A stretch of DNA of 64,000 nt from positions 11,904,001 to 11,968,000 of the forward strand of contig NC_052141.2 of assembly GCF_016086655.4 (NCBI RefSeq). The letters are read 5' to 3'. This document shows, in pieces, positions 21,749 through 32,829 of the stretch. Each line of letters begins with the position of its first letter. Within the stretch, counting starts at the first letter, position 1. A model generated the notes under the pieces. It saw nothing but the letters and a program-made list of their open reading frames with translations. It made no database searches and was not told where the DNA came from. The DNA is from Lepeophtheirus salmonis (lineage: Eukaryota > Arthropoda > Copepoda > Siphonostomatoida > Caligidae). Both the position numbers and the translations under genes were made by a program.

Positions 21749-22160
21749 AAAGGTGTCCACAGGATGATATTTCAGGGGTTTGGTCTTGGGAACTAAAAAA
21801 AAATCCCAAAAAATAAATTTTACATATCACATTTTTGGAAATAATTTTCAAAAATCCATAACTATTTTAAAAAAATTAATTTTTTTTCAAAACTCCATAG
21901 AAAAAAATGTGGATTTTTTCAAAAATTCAAAAAAAATTAGTTCATAGTTCTGTTCAAAAAATTTCAAAAATCCATAGTTATTTTCAAAAAATTAAATTCT
22001 TGAAAAAAAAATTCAAGTATCAAATTTTTCAGAGAAAAATTTCAAAAATCCATAGCTATTCACAGAAAATTAAATTTTTGAAAAAGAGTATCAAGTTTCA
22101 AATTTTTCGGGAGAAAAATACTACAGGCCCTCCAGCCCACCCCCTGTGGACGCCCCTTTA
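21749..22160. mobile_element. Minisatellite-bearing element with inverted ends (S1), copy 1
   Basis: The left end AAAGGTGTCCACAGGATG and right end CCCTGTGGACGCCCCTTT are imperfect inverted repeats. The interior is built from degenerate units of about 45-60 bases, each containing TTCAAAAATCCATAGCTATT followed by an A-run and AATTAAATTTTT. A second copy is at 57073-57660. The readable frame through it is just the repeat translated and is not a gene. Confidence 0.7.
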
Positions 22161-22779
22161 ATGTTGACGGTTATAAATAATATTTTGCATAGTTCATTGA
22201 CTAAAACTTGTCTATATGCAAAAATTATATTGATGTGGATTATATTGAACATCTTAAATAATTGGATATCCTGTACATGCATGTCCGCACGTTCGTTTAA
22301 CAGTTCGTAATCCTTCCAAAAGAACATGTTTTGATTCATAGCTATCGAACAAGTCCAATTTGGGAATAATATTTCTTCTTGGATGAAAGTAATTGGTATC
22401 ATTATTGTGAAGATACCGAAGTTATTTCCTTATTATTAAAAGGTTGTGAGAATTAAATTTCAACTATCCTCTGTCGTTGTTTCCAATTTCGAGATAGAAA
22501 GAGAAAGTAAGACGTGCGGGGAAACTAGTACAGGATACCCAAATAATTTACCCTCGATATAACATCAACATCATAATTCATTGATTTATGACTGATATAT
22601 ACAGAAAATTTATCAATTTGTAGTCTGTATGGGTCAAGTATATCCAGCCTAATTTAAAAAAAGAATGAAGGAAATATTGAAAAAAACCTGCCGGGTGCTC
22701 ACGTTTGTATTGTTTACAAATAATCCTCTTCCGTCATCTTTGAATATCCTTGCAATTATTTAATTCTCTTAAAAAATCA
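22161..22779. other. Region upstream of the small three-exon gene
   Basis: No coding blocks. It should contain the promoter of the gene at 22780, but no TATA box was obvious. A run of low-complexity sequence precedes it. Confidence 0.4.
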
Positions 22780-23233
22780 ATGAGAGTGATTTCAAATCCT
22801 AAGTTTATTCGTCGGATTTTAAAAGGAACCTCCGTTCGTGATTATCATCTCTCAGTTGTGGTTCGTTTCAAACGATCTAATCAAGGGAATCGAATGAGGA
22901 AGAAGAATGAATATCATACTTTATATGATGAGTATGACGGAGATGACGAAATGACAGAGGATGATAAGGTAAGGATTATGGGGATTTCTTATTCATTATC
23001 CATCACAATATTTGTATTTTGTAATATTTTTGGATCGTGCTACTTCAGCCCTCTGAGCCTAATGATCGAAAAAACAGTATAAGCAATGTCAAAATGTCTC
23101 GATTTGGATATACTTGGCCCAGGTGAGGATTTCTATTAAGTCATTTTCTCATTAGTTCATATTTAAATCCCCCTTAATTAGCCCCATGGTACCAATTAGT
23201 GAGGAAGATTCTCCAAGGACGTCTAATGAGTAA
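22780..23233 (+). CDS. Small three-exon gene, unrecognised 104-residue protein
   Basis: I do not recognise this protein. Exon 1 (22780-22968) starts MRVISNPKFIRRILKGT and ends DDEMTEDDK before GTAAGG. Exon 2 (23049-23122, acceptor TTCAG, donor GTGAGG) reads PSEPNDRKNSISNVKMSR then FGYTWP. Exon 3 (23182-23233, acceptor ATTAG) reads SPMVPISEEDSPRTSNE and TAA. An AATAAA lies at 23239-23244, directly after the stop. The N-terminal half is basic with a VVVRFKR stretch that loosely recalls an RVxF-type PP1-docking motif; the middle is acidic and the tail is Ser/Pro-rich. There are no membrane segments. A TGA at 22741 closes the frame upstream, so ATG 22780 is the likely start. Introns are only 80 and 59 bases. 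The consistent frame through three splice junctions is the main support. Confidence 0.65.
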
Positions 23234-23238
23234 TGGCC

Positions 23239-23244
23239 AATAAA
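23239..23244 (+). terminator. Poly(A) signal AATAAA
   Basis: A canonical hexamer six bases after the stop codon of the small three-exon gene. Confidence 0.65.
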
Positions 23245-23683
23245 ACATTTTGAGAAGAAGTTGTAACACATACTACAAATACGCATTCCTTCATTGGATT
23301 TATATATCCATACTGATTACTGAATCATCTGATGAAGGGTATTTCTATTTATAATTTATGTCATATCCATATTTATAATAATTCATTAATCAATGCACAT
23401 ATCAATATAGAAAGATCCAGTCAAACAACGTGACTTATTTTATCAAATCTTTTTATAAATTTTGACAGGCATGTGAACAGAACGCAAAATTGAACGGCGT
23501 AAAAATACACATTATTGACTCAGGAAATAACTAATTCTACAATATCAATTATACCAGTGTTAAATACTTTTTAAATTTGTTACTGTGTCAAATATACGTA
23601 CACTTGAGCCAACTTTGCTCTATTCTTCATTTCACTTTGTTTTCAAGAAACAGCCATGACGTTTTTTATCAGTCTAAAGTTGA
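23245..23683. other. Intergenic, nothing recognised
   Basis: AT-rich spacer before the large repeat. Confidence 0.4.
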
Positions 23684-25400
23684 TAATATTGCAGAGAAAA
23701 ACGCGTGGAAGGAGAAGGGGGGGGGGAAATACATATGGTATCCTTGTTTAAAATATTGATGTGATTATCAGCTACCTGCTTTATTATGATTTTTGAGGGT
23801 ATAACGAAAGTATTTATTAGCAAAATGTTTAATGAAGATATACTACGTATAATTAACTTAACACATTTTTATCCGTTACAGTAGATTTTATAACATCACA
23901 TTCCATGAAATTGTAATTCATTATGAACCTTATTCTCAGAATAGTAGCTAATGAAACGACAAAGTAGAGTATTTCGAAATATATTTGGAGTTCCAAGTTT
24001 AAAAAATAAGACTTTAATTAAATATAATATACGTAATGAAAAATATACCATCATACATTTATCTTAAATATACAAAATTAAACAATTGGAATCATATAAC
24101 TAATAACAATATATATACAGAATATTGAAATAATAGATTGATCCAAATAATGTTTTCTTGTTCTGACATCGGAATCCAGTTAAATATGTCATAACTTTAG
24201 GTTGCAAAACACAAGTGACGTGGAGTTTAATCAATAAGATCCCTCTTCTTCATGTAGAAGTTGCTATATACAATTGTGCACAGGATAAATATATCTCTAC
24301 CAATGAGATCTAACTAATTATTAATAATAAAGTAAATGTCAAAATCATAAAATTAGACAATAAATATACTAATAAAAAAATGTTAGAAATAAATCCATCT
24401 TAAAGATTTAGAGCCAAAACTAAATATGTAGTAATATCTGGCGATATTACTCCTTATTAAGAGCATCAAAAAAGATTTCCCCCCCGTTATTTCTACTTAT
24501 ATAACAACATACTAGTATCATAAAGGATATACACAATTGCTAATTATAATGCTACACCCAATTCAACTACCCCCGTTGTTGTGACCATTTAAGCAGTTGT
24601 TTTTGCCTTTTATGAGTTTTCTGAGCACCATTTCTTGGAGCCTATCAACCATAGCTAATCCTTAAGGGATAAAAAAATAATATTGATTGACTATGTAATA
24701 TTGGAAAACCTAATGATCATACCCAAGTCTTTAAGTGAAGAAACTAGTCTCAGACAAACTAGTTACGAACCATCCAAAGCTACTACCCCCGTTGTTGTGA
24801 CCATTTAAGCAGTTGTGTTTGCCATTTAATGAGTTGTGTATCATAATTCTTGATATGTTTAGCTAAAATAAAATCATATTTTATGGTTAGATTTAAAAAT
24901 AAATTGAATACTTACTGTTGGATAGTACAAAATTCAGAGTTCCATTTCGAAATTAGTAAATATTTTATACTTTTTACTGATAACTTGATCGTCATTTGGT
25001 GTGGGTGACTCAAAACATTTTTATATGTATTTCTATAAATGACATCAGTACCCACATCTTCCATTAATTTAATGATGGTTCCTCGGGAAGAGATAGGTTT
25101 ACCCGTGTATTTCTCCATGAATTTTTTTGAACGTAGATGATTAGCAATGGATGAGGCTATATACATGCAATAAGCATCTTTGAGAGATCAGAGTTAAAGT
25201 CTGACTTGTTGTATTAATCATTCACTTGATTTTTTACATGAATATCCATGCTCTTGATATGAGATGAGGATAATGAGTGGCATGTAATTCTAGACAGGGG
25301 ACTAAAGGCACATTTCTATCGACAAATCCGACAAGCCATCTGTTTCTCATCCGGTAAGTATTTTCCAAATTCCTGGGCCTCCATTTTCATAAATCCAGAC
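23684..25400. repeat. 1.7-kb dispersed repeat, copy 1 (most complete)
   Basis: From AGTTGATAATATTGCAGAG it is colinear with copies at 59010-60480 and 62520-64000. Each copy carries a minus-strand CGGBP1/hAT-like reading frame at its right end. Each also carries two internal occurrences of a GTTGTTGTGACCATTTAAGC segment about 220 bases apart (here 24571 and 24791). No clear terminal inverted repeats were identified. The left edge resembles the R1 repeat family, suggesting a composite or related element. Confidence 0.8.
24917..25390 (-). pseudogene. CGGBP1/hAT-derived zinc-finger protein, disrupted
   Basis: The minus strand starts MKMEAQEFGKYLPDEKQMA at 25390 and continues CRICR, stop, KCAFSPLSRI...CHSLSSSHIKS, a broken BED-like Cys/His finger. 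It then shifts frame into SIANHLRSKKFMEKYTGKPI and SRGTIIKLMEDVGTDVIYRN. The HPxFKKFMEKYTGKPIPSRG pattern is the segment shared by CGGBP1 and related hAT-derived proteins (KYTG..IPS). A GTAAGT donor ends the frame at about 24916, so further exons may lie in the rest of the repeat. Copies 2 and 3 of the repeat carry the same region. At least one stop and one frameshift argue against function here. Confidence 0.55.
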
Positions 25401-25515
25401 AGAGGGCGACGTTATTTTTGGCATTTTATTTAGTTCTCTATCGACTATCAGCATGTAATATTATATTAATAATAAAGGCGGGAATGATAACGTTCTTGAT
25501 TGATAGAAAAAAATG
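25401..25515. other. Spacer left of the mariner insertion
   Basis: 115 bases of non-repeat AT-rich sequence. Confidence 0.4.
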
Positions 25516-25517
25516 TA

Positions 25518-26780
25518 CAGGGTATCCACGATAAATTGGAACTATCTTAAAATTCAACCTGCTTGATAAAAATGGAATTTGGAGTGTATTTGTTAATATG
25601 AAAAAGTTAGACATGATATTAAACGATAAATTTGTTCAACATGTCCTCCCTCATCAGCCACCATCTTCTCCATCCTGCCCCTAAAGGGTTTGCATGGCCT
25701 GATGACTTCCGCGGAATCGACAGCATTCCACTCCCTCGTAATGGAGTCCTTCAGGGCCCCAATGCTCTTGTGGCTGACCTTGCACACCTCCCTCTCCAAC
25801 TTCCCCTACTAGTAGTAATCACACGGATTGAGGTCGGGTGAGTTGGAAGGCCAGGTGTTGCGATGAAAGTGATGTCGTGGGAGTTGAAGAGGTAGTGTTC
25901 TCATGGCGATGTGTGCGGGCGCAGAGTCTTGTTGGAATATGAACTCCCTCCCAGCGGCCGTATCCTTCATCCAGAGGATGACGAACTCCCCCATGACTTC
26001 GCAGTACCTTAGTGCGTTAACCCTTTCCTTGGGATTGAAGAAGAAAGGAGTCGCCGGTGCTGCAGATGACACTCAGGGGCATCACAGAGGCCGGGAACTT
26101 TGTGGTGAAGGCCGCAGGGACCTCTTCTCTCTCTTTGGCAAGCCACCTGTCATTCTGGACATTGTGGCTTCTGTCGACAGTCCAATTCTTCTCGTCGGAG
26201 AAGAAGATGATTCTTCCTCCATGGCTCTTCAGATCATTGAGGAGACGCTTACCGTTGGTGAGCCTGGTTGCCTTCATGGATGCCCGTGAGGATGTGTTGT
26301 TTAGCCATTCAGTATCACCTGTACCCGAGGTCCTCATTCACAGCCTTGGAGACTAGCTGCTTGCTCACTCCACAGTTCTTGGCCAACCTGGACAAGGAAG
26401 TCCCCGGCGAAGCCTTTATGGACTTCCGGAGGCCTTCAAGGAAGCGGGGAGTGCGGATTTGATCACTTCTTATGTTGTGGGCCTTGCGGCAGACCTTCCC
26501 CTCAACCTCCCAGGCATTGAAGACCCGGTACACCGTGGTCTTGGGGTAGTTAAGAAGCTTGTAGATAGCAGAGGGCGTGTGTCCCGGGCGAGCCAATTCG
26601 AGCATGGCGTCTCTCCTTGCTTGTTCCATGATGACTATTGTTTGTTGTCAAAAAAATTGTGGTGGAAGTTATAGTGTATTGTTCACGTAACCTTTTATAT
26701 TAGTATGATTTAAACCCAAATATCCACATTATGGATCTGGATGAAGTTTAAAGTAGTTCCAATTTATCGTGGACACCCTG
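25518..26780 (-). mobile_element. Nearly complete mariner/Tc1-type transposon
   Basis: Terminal repeats CAGGGTATCCACGATAAATT (left, 25518) and its near-mirror GGACACCCTG (right, ending 26780) are about 40 bases long. They are flanked by TA on both sides (25516-25517, 26781-26782), the target duplication of the superfamily. Its length is 1263 bp. One transposase gene lies on the minus strand. Higher GC than the surroundings and intact ends indicate the youngest transposon in the window. Confidence 0.92.
25600..26629 (-). pseudogene. Transposase of the 25518-26780 mariner element
   Basis: The N-terminus MEQARRDAMLELARPGHTPS is followed by two helix-turn-helix regions (AIYKLLNYPKTTVYRVFNAW; LAKNCGVSKQLVSKAVNEDL). 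The frame breaks after LGYR (in-frame stops), resumes at RLLNDLKSHGGRIIFFSDEK (first catalytic Asp), and continues FIFQQDSAPAHIA (second Asp) and WPSNSPDLNPCDYY (third acidic residue, Asp). I count 35 residues between the second Asp and the Asp of CDYY. Two TAG codons follow CDYY, then LEREVCKVSHKSIGALKDSI and the C-terminal tail. It would cut and paste its element if intact, but as read it is inactive. Confidence 0.88.
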
Positions 26781-26782
26781 TA

Positions 26783-27090
26783 TATTATGTAATCAATGAT
26801 GCCATGTGTATTTATATAATTCTTATCGCACGTTTTTCTATTCTTACCAAAATTATCACCCTTATTTATGACTAAAGCTTCTGGGATGGACATGGGACGT
26901 TGGAAATAATGTTGAAAAATATGACCGCGAGCAGGATTGTATTTACCGGTAATTAAATGTTTAGAACATATTTGACTCCTATAATGAGGCTTCCACATAG
27001 TCCCATCTACATTCACCCTTTTCATAGCCTTGATCCAGAGTTCTGTTTGTTCTATATTTAATTTTACGGAGTGGGAAACATTGCATTTTT
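26783..27090 (-). pseudogene. THAP-domain exon interrupted by the mariner insertion
   Basis: The minus strand reads SVKLNIEQTELWIKAMKRVN, then MWKPHYRSQICSKHLITGKY and NPARGHIF. This is the C-terminal half of a THAP zinc finger: conserved Trp in ELWIKAM, then C-x2-H in ICSKH. THAP domains are DNA-binding modules of host regulators and of P-element transposases. The frame continues about 45 codons past the finger and then runs directly into the mariner terminal repeat at 26780. The first Cys pair is not visible and may be in an upstream exon. Whether this was a host gene or the N-terminus of a P-like element cannot be told. Confidence 0.65.
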
Positions 27091-28254
27091 ATTAGTAATA
27101 AGTAATTAATAATTGAATATTCAGTTCACAACAATCAACATTTCACCATATATTGCTATTTTTCACCCCCAAGGGGAGGAACAAAAACACATTGAGAGTT
27201 CTAATATTGTCTATACTTATATATTCAAAGGTTCAATCATTTATATTTATAAGATGCCAGGCAATATTTCAAAGATAAAGTTTTTCTAACCGTTGTACTA
27301 CCTAGTGATTGGCACGCTGAACGGAACAAAAATAATGGTTTAATACTTAATAAAATAATAAACTATGAAAGGAACGCTAAAGGAACGCCAAAATAGTGGA
27401 ACGCTTACAAGCCTAAATTTTGATATAAATACAATATATATCACGTGGCTGGATCAATTAAATACAAGATTTTCATTATATAATTAAAGTTCTTAGTTGG
27501 ATTACGTTAAAGTGTTTGTGGACAATTGTTGCCTGATCAAATCCTGGTGTACATTTTCACTGTAAGACAAAATTGTTCTCGGTAATATATCATCGTGAAG
27601 CAACATCATGGTACGCAGTATGATTCTGAGTAATTTCATTCCAAGACAATATTATCGTGTGTAATTAATATTATATTAGGAGTATAAAACTATTGAACAG
27701 TGAAAAAAACAAAAGACCCCCTTTAATATCCTATAATACAACCAGGTCCTTGATACTCAGAGCGGCGGAAGAATTTAACTTGACTTGGGGCTAAGCTGTT
27801 CACCTACAATACCAGTGGGCTGATCTATAATTTGGGATATTTGAAGGGATCCTTGATTCCCAAGGAAGTGACATTGGAGAAATTTAATATGCCTTGGGTC
27901 TTTGAGTTCACCTGCACAACTTGCGGGCAGACGTGTATTATTTATAGCATATCAGAACGAGTCCATGATGCTTAGAAACGCATCGTTTTAGGAGGTTAAA
28001 CTTTACCTATACAACTTGATAGGTCCATGAAGCTCAGGAAAGGAGCTGTGGGGGATTTTTTTTTTTAAAATAATATACACAGATGTAGTGTCTTTTCAGT
28101 GATGTAAATTATGTGAATTTTTTAGTTTGCCCGTTTTTTTTTTTGGAATTGGTATTTTGAGGAATAAATTTTATTTTCCGTAGCATTGTCATTATTATGT
28201 ACTTTATGAGTAGTGAACTTGCTATCCTAAATCGATTCAATTATATTGAAAACC
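27091..28254. other. Intergenic, nothing recognised
   Basis: There is a slightly GC-richer stretch at 27710-28050 with two related phrases (GTTCACCTACAATACCAGTGG and GTTCACCTGCACAACTTGCGG), perhaps a decayed duplication, but no family could be named. Confidence 0.4.
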
Positions 28255-28535
28255 AAATTGATAATTCGCGTGTGCTCATACAAGACGGAGAGTAACCCTG
28301 GTGATTTTTTTGTGCAGTTATCATTGTAAGTACTCTTTGGACTCAGGGTAGAATTGGGGATCGACATTGGAATAATTCTAGAAAATGTCATTTTTATATC
28401 CTTTTCTCCTTTGTCACAGCTGATTGTAGCTGATCTAATAAAACGTCATGAGCATTATTCTTTCTATCCTCCAAAATATAATTCAAATTGGCAGGGTTAC
28501 CATGTTGATTTTCGTTTTTTTTAACAGGCCCATTG
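28255..28535. repeat. Half copy of a fold-back repeat (see 40735-41215)
   Basis: GGGTAGAATTGGGGATCGAC and GTTACCATGTTGATTTTCG...TTTTTTTTAACA align with 41040-41215. GCGTGTGCTCATACAAGACGG matches the same family in inverted orientation (41010-41030). It is non-coding. Confidence 0.6.
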
Positions 28536-30446
28536 TCTACTGGATTTTCATCACTATGTATTTTCCGTTTGATTTAATGATTTAAAGCAGCTAACTCTAT
28601 GTATGATGAACTCAAAAAATATATTACATAGAATTTGGATTTTTATATTAATTTGTATCAATCGAAGACCTTTGTTTAGAATTAGTGTCATTTCATACTC
28701 TGTGATCGTAATTATTATCAATTCAATGTGTTTATAAGTATTATTCTCTAAATAATAATTAACATTTGAGAAACAAGAAAAATAAATAAAACTAGCTACC
28801 ATATTTTTTTTTAAATGTTCCCTTTCCCTGTTAATAATGGAAATTAAGAGTGGATGCAGAACCTGGTCGTGCTCTTTAGTTTCTACACATTATCAATTGT
28901 ACAATGATGTTTTATTGATGTTCGTTCAATATCAAAAATGACCAAATATAGGCAAGTATTAAATCTCACTCCAATCTTATATTGAACAAATTGAGATAAA
29001 TTTGAATTTAAATTTTTTATATCGAGTCGTCATACCCATATTAATTATAAGAAATGTTGCGTAATATTACTAAAAATATGTTCAATATTAATAATGTTTA
29101 GGATATATTTCAAAGTACATTGTAATTTGTTACCAGTAAGAATTTATTTTATCCATACGCCCACGTGATTAATGTTAATGTTATAAAATTTGAAGAATGT
29201 TGTGGAGGAGATCAGGTTAGTCGTCATAACGTTTCACAATTGTCATTTAATATCATGATCAATTTTTGACTATTTAAGGGATGTAAAAATTAAATTAATG
29301 GATTGTTTAAAAAAGGATGTCGCTGGGCTTTAAATTCTAATTTTTGTACTTAAATGATTCGCTATTGGCTCATTTTAAAAATAATGATGGTGGAGTTAAG
29401 TAAAAAATGCAATTGCATCTTAGTATTCGATTATAATTATATATTAAAACAAAAACTAAAGCTCTGGTTTATCTTAAACTCTTAATTTGGTAATCTATCT
29501 CATGTATTTAAACGTTCATTTGCCAAGAAGAACTCACATATGTGTCTCCTTACCTAAGTCTAATATAGAATACTCAATTATTCTCAGTATCAATAAATAC
29601 TCCTTGAAACGTAGTAAGGAATGATTAAGTTAAATAGTTCTTTGCATGATAGTAATTTAGAGGAGTTTGAGAAAAGGGACCAAACTTTCTTTTAATTGAA
29701 GTAAAGATAATTTTTATTAAGGAACGATTACTTTTTAGCTTCAAAATAGAGACAACGACAACAGACGAACATCTATCATAAATAATATGTTTATCGATGT
29801 CTTAATAATTTATAGTAAATTTTAAAGTTATTTTTCAGTTACATACTCTTGACTCATATTTTGAATCAATTTGACCATTATTTTTTTCTTGTGAATATTT
29901 AATACACATATAGTGATATCCAGATGACCCTTTTCAATTAATTTTTATATATTAAAATCCCTTACAACCTATTGATTTATCCTCTATTTTTTTTCATTAA
30001 GTTAGAATTGCTAATTTCAAATTTATTCAATCACTTGTTTGAATATTATAATATTACCAAAGATTAGTCAGAATGATATCGACATTATTTTTGATTTCTA
30101 CACTATGCAAACAATTTTATAATTTAGAGCGATAGAGTGTATCAAATCTGATAGGATGAGGATTCCAACAGTTCTTCAAATATTTGTTTAGAAATGTAAC
30201 CTAAGATTGAGAGTGACAGTTTCAATAATAACAATCTTTAAATAATTATCAATATAACTTTCCTTCGACAAAAATACAACTTATTACTCGTTCGTTTTTG
30301 CATATCCCTGAAAATCATCCATTCTCCATTTATGATATATTATAATTTTTAGTATTCCCTGAATGCATTGATTTATTTCTTCCTCTTATATTTAGATATA
30401 CCGTTGTTGTTGATTTTTCCTATGAGTCCTTTAGGATTAAGTATTA
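28536..30446. other. Long AT-rich region, nothing coding
   Basis: No exon, transposase block or strong repeat could be supported on either strand. Confidence 0.45.
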
Positions 30447-30473
30447 AGCAATACTATAACTTATAGTATTGCT
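30447..30473. repeat. Perfect 13-bp inverted repeat
   Basis: AGCAATACTATAA, one C, TTATAGTATTGCT. It could extrude as a hairpin; no promoter or terminator context supports a function. Confidence 0.8.
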
Positions 30474-30669
30474 ATTATAGTCTATAAGCTATATAAGGTC
30501 CGGAAACCCCTCGGATCTTTTTTATTATCCTTAAAAGTTCGAGACCCCTTAGATGGTTTGGATCTCTTTGGATGATACAAGTTGACTTATACCGTACCCT
30601 GATACTTTGAACTTGGGTCCAAGAACCCATCTATCTTCAATCATCTATCTCTCTATGTTTTTAATCGTG

Positions 30670-31610
30670 CACAGAAAACTGTCCTGTGGAAAATTGCACG
30701 TGGAAGATTGCCATGGAGAAAATTGCCCGTATTTTGATCAAACTTCATGATGAATATTAGACACAGAGAACATTTATATAGAATATTAGACACATTAGAA
30801 ATTCGTTTAATATTTTTTATGACAAATATATAAACATATTTGTTTGTTCTATCCCCCAATGGAGTACCTTCAACTGTGAGTAATGTTATTGTAATATGGA
30901 ATGGAGAGGGGGGGGGGGATAAATAGCTTTGGGACTCTTAAAATATGTTTTAATACTCTCTTTTCGCGGATTGGCCAGAGTCCCGGGGACATCATTTTAG
31001 CTTAAACTAATTTTTGGTATTATAGGGGTTCTTTGATGGATTGGCAGTGGTTTTTAAGGATCCGGGGGTACCTAAAGTACCTCACAAAATCCGAGGGCTT
31101 GGAACTATTTTTGGTATTAGAGTGGTTGCTTGGATGAATTGGAGATGGTTTTTAGAAATCCCTCACTTCTTCCATGAACACGCCAACCCAAGGGTTTGAA
31201 CTAGTTTGTGGTATTAGAAGGGTTTTGGGTTCCTTGGATGTATTGGCGTTGGTTTTTAACAAACCTACACTGCCACTTGGGCCAATCCTAGTGCTTAGGT
31301 ATTCGACCATATTTTATGAGACTCTAAGCTATTTATCCCCCCCTCCTTACCATTTCTTAGAAGTTTGGATGGAATTTAAAGAATTGCAAGGACATTTCAT
31401 TGCAATAATATTACTCATATTTGAAGGTACTCCATTGGGGGTGGGGGGTGGGGATGGAACAAACAAATAGGTTTAGATATTTATCATAAATAATAATGTG
31501 CTATTATTCATTATGATGTTTGAGCAAAATAAGGTCAATTTTTCTAACTGCAATTTTCCTTCATGGCTCTGATCCATGGGAAATTTTCCCAGGACTCTTT
31601 TCCTAGTACC
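30670..31610. mobile_element. Fold-back element with about 290-bp inverted arms
   Basis: The left arm (30675-30960) and right arm (31290-31608) are inverted copies. Paired blocks include GGAAAATTGC...CCATGG, TTTGTTTGTTC...CCCCAATGGAGTACCTTCAA and GGGGGGATAAATAGCTTTGG. Between the arms are three tandem copies of a roughly 90-base unit containing TTTTTGGTATTAGAGGGGTT and GGATTGGCAGTGGTTTTTAA (starting near 31007, 31099 and 31189). There is no transposase. Confidence 0.75.
31007..31275 (+). repeat. Three tandem ~90-bp units inside the fold-back element
   Basis: Each unit has (G)AACTAxTTTxTGGTATTA followed by GGTT...TTGGATGxATTGGxGxTGGTTTTTA. Units differ by small substitutions and by length of the spacer. 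Confidence 0.7.
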
Positions 31611-32829
31611 GTTTTTTATCTCCATGAGCTGAATAGAGGGGAATACAAACAAAGAATGAAGGTAGAAAATAATAGCCATATGGAGAAGAGAAAAAGGGAG
31701 CAATATAGAAAGAGAGATGGGAAAAGAGGCTTAATTTAGGTCAAAACACCCTCTTAATAATCTTGAATGCCCAAAAAACTATCTTAAGAACATACTTAGA
31801 TATTTTATACGTCTACTTGACCAGTTTCAGATTGATCTGTTCGACTGCTTTGGATTCAATGTGTGATAACACTAAAAACAGACTTAATAATATATTTAAA
31901 ATTATTTAACAAATATTATAGCAGTCACCAATATCAGTTTCTTGAACATCCTTTGAAATTGAGCACGTTTATATAATTTCATCTCTTTTGAGAGGAAATT
32001 ATAGAAAGTAGTTATTTTTATGTGCCGAGGATTATTTACGTAATATTAATTGAACACATCATGTTGCTTATTCTCAATGGAACTTGATATATCACCGTTA
32101 GAAATTATGAGTGTATGATTATTTTTTATTAGCTAGCAGTAGTAAACATCACTGCTCGGATTAATTAGACGTCGACGAACAGACAAGTTTTGCATCAGTA
32201 ATATAGGATATAACCAAAGATCAAAATAATACTATAACGGCTTTTTGTAGTTACTACCTGAATGTATATTTTTTTATAAAGCTCTTCTCATTATCCTTTC
32301 ATTCTTGAGGAGAGAACATATACGTATAAGCCTTGAAGTACAACTGCAAATGTTCTCAAATTAACTCAATCAAAACGACTGATACATAACAACTTATTGT
32401 TCAAAATGGCTGAAACTTTGGTGAGTAACTCTCAAAGATGGTGTTGCCATCTTCACGTTGAGGCAGGAAACTTTTTAGACCACTCTCGATTATAAGGTGT
32501 TAAGATCAAATTTGGCAATTTTGTTATGATGCAGCTGTCTGTTAGTGTCTCTTTTTTCAACTAGAAACGTGTTTGTGTCAACAAACTTTTTTAGAGCTTT
32601 GGGCATCTTGGCGACAGCTGTTTTAAATATAAAGAAGATTGAATTACCAGGAAAAGAATAGCATTGCCCTTTAACGATGATTTTTGTACACAACAACATG
32701 GAAAGTTCAAATCGGGAGGTCTCAAATAAATCCAACAAATTACTGGAGACTGGCCATGAGCCTGGCAACAAGAATCATATTTTTCTCATGTCTCAAACAG
32801 GTCGCTGAAGTGGCTGAGTGAGCACTGCT
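31611..32829. other. Intergenic, mostly unassigned
   Basis: The part from about 32350 is less AT-rich and may be the eroded 5' half of the mariner fossil that follows, but I could not match any catalytic block in it. Confidence 0.4.

Noticed and set aside
21907..22161. 84-codon plus-strand open frame
   Set aside because: It is the translation of the S1 minisatellite (repeated FQKISKIHSYxQKIKFLKK), not a gene.
26017..26629. Separate DNA-binding protein gene
   Set aside because: The HTH frame is the N-terminus of the mariner transposase, between its terminal repeats.
25632..26674. Several long plus-strand frames inside the mariner element
   Set aside because: They are antisense shadows of the GC-richer transposase on the minus strand.
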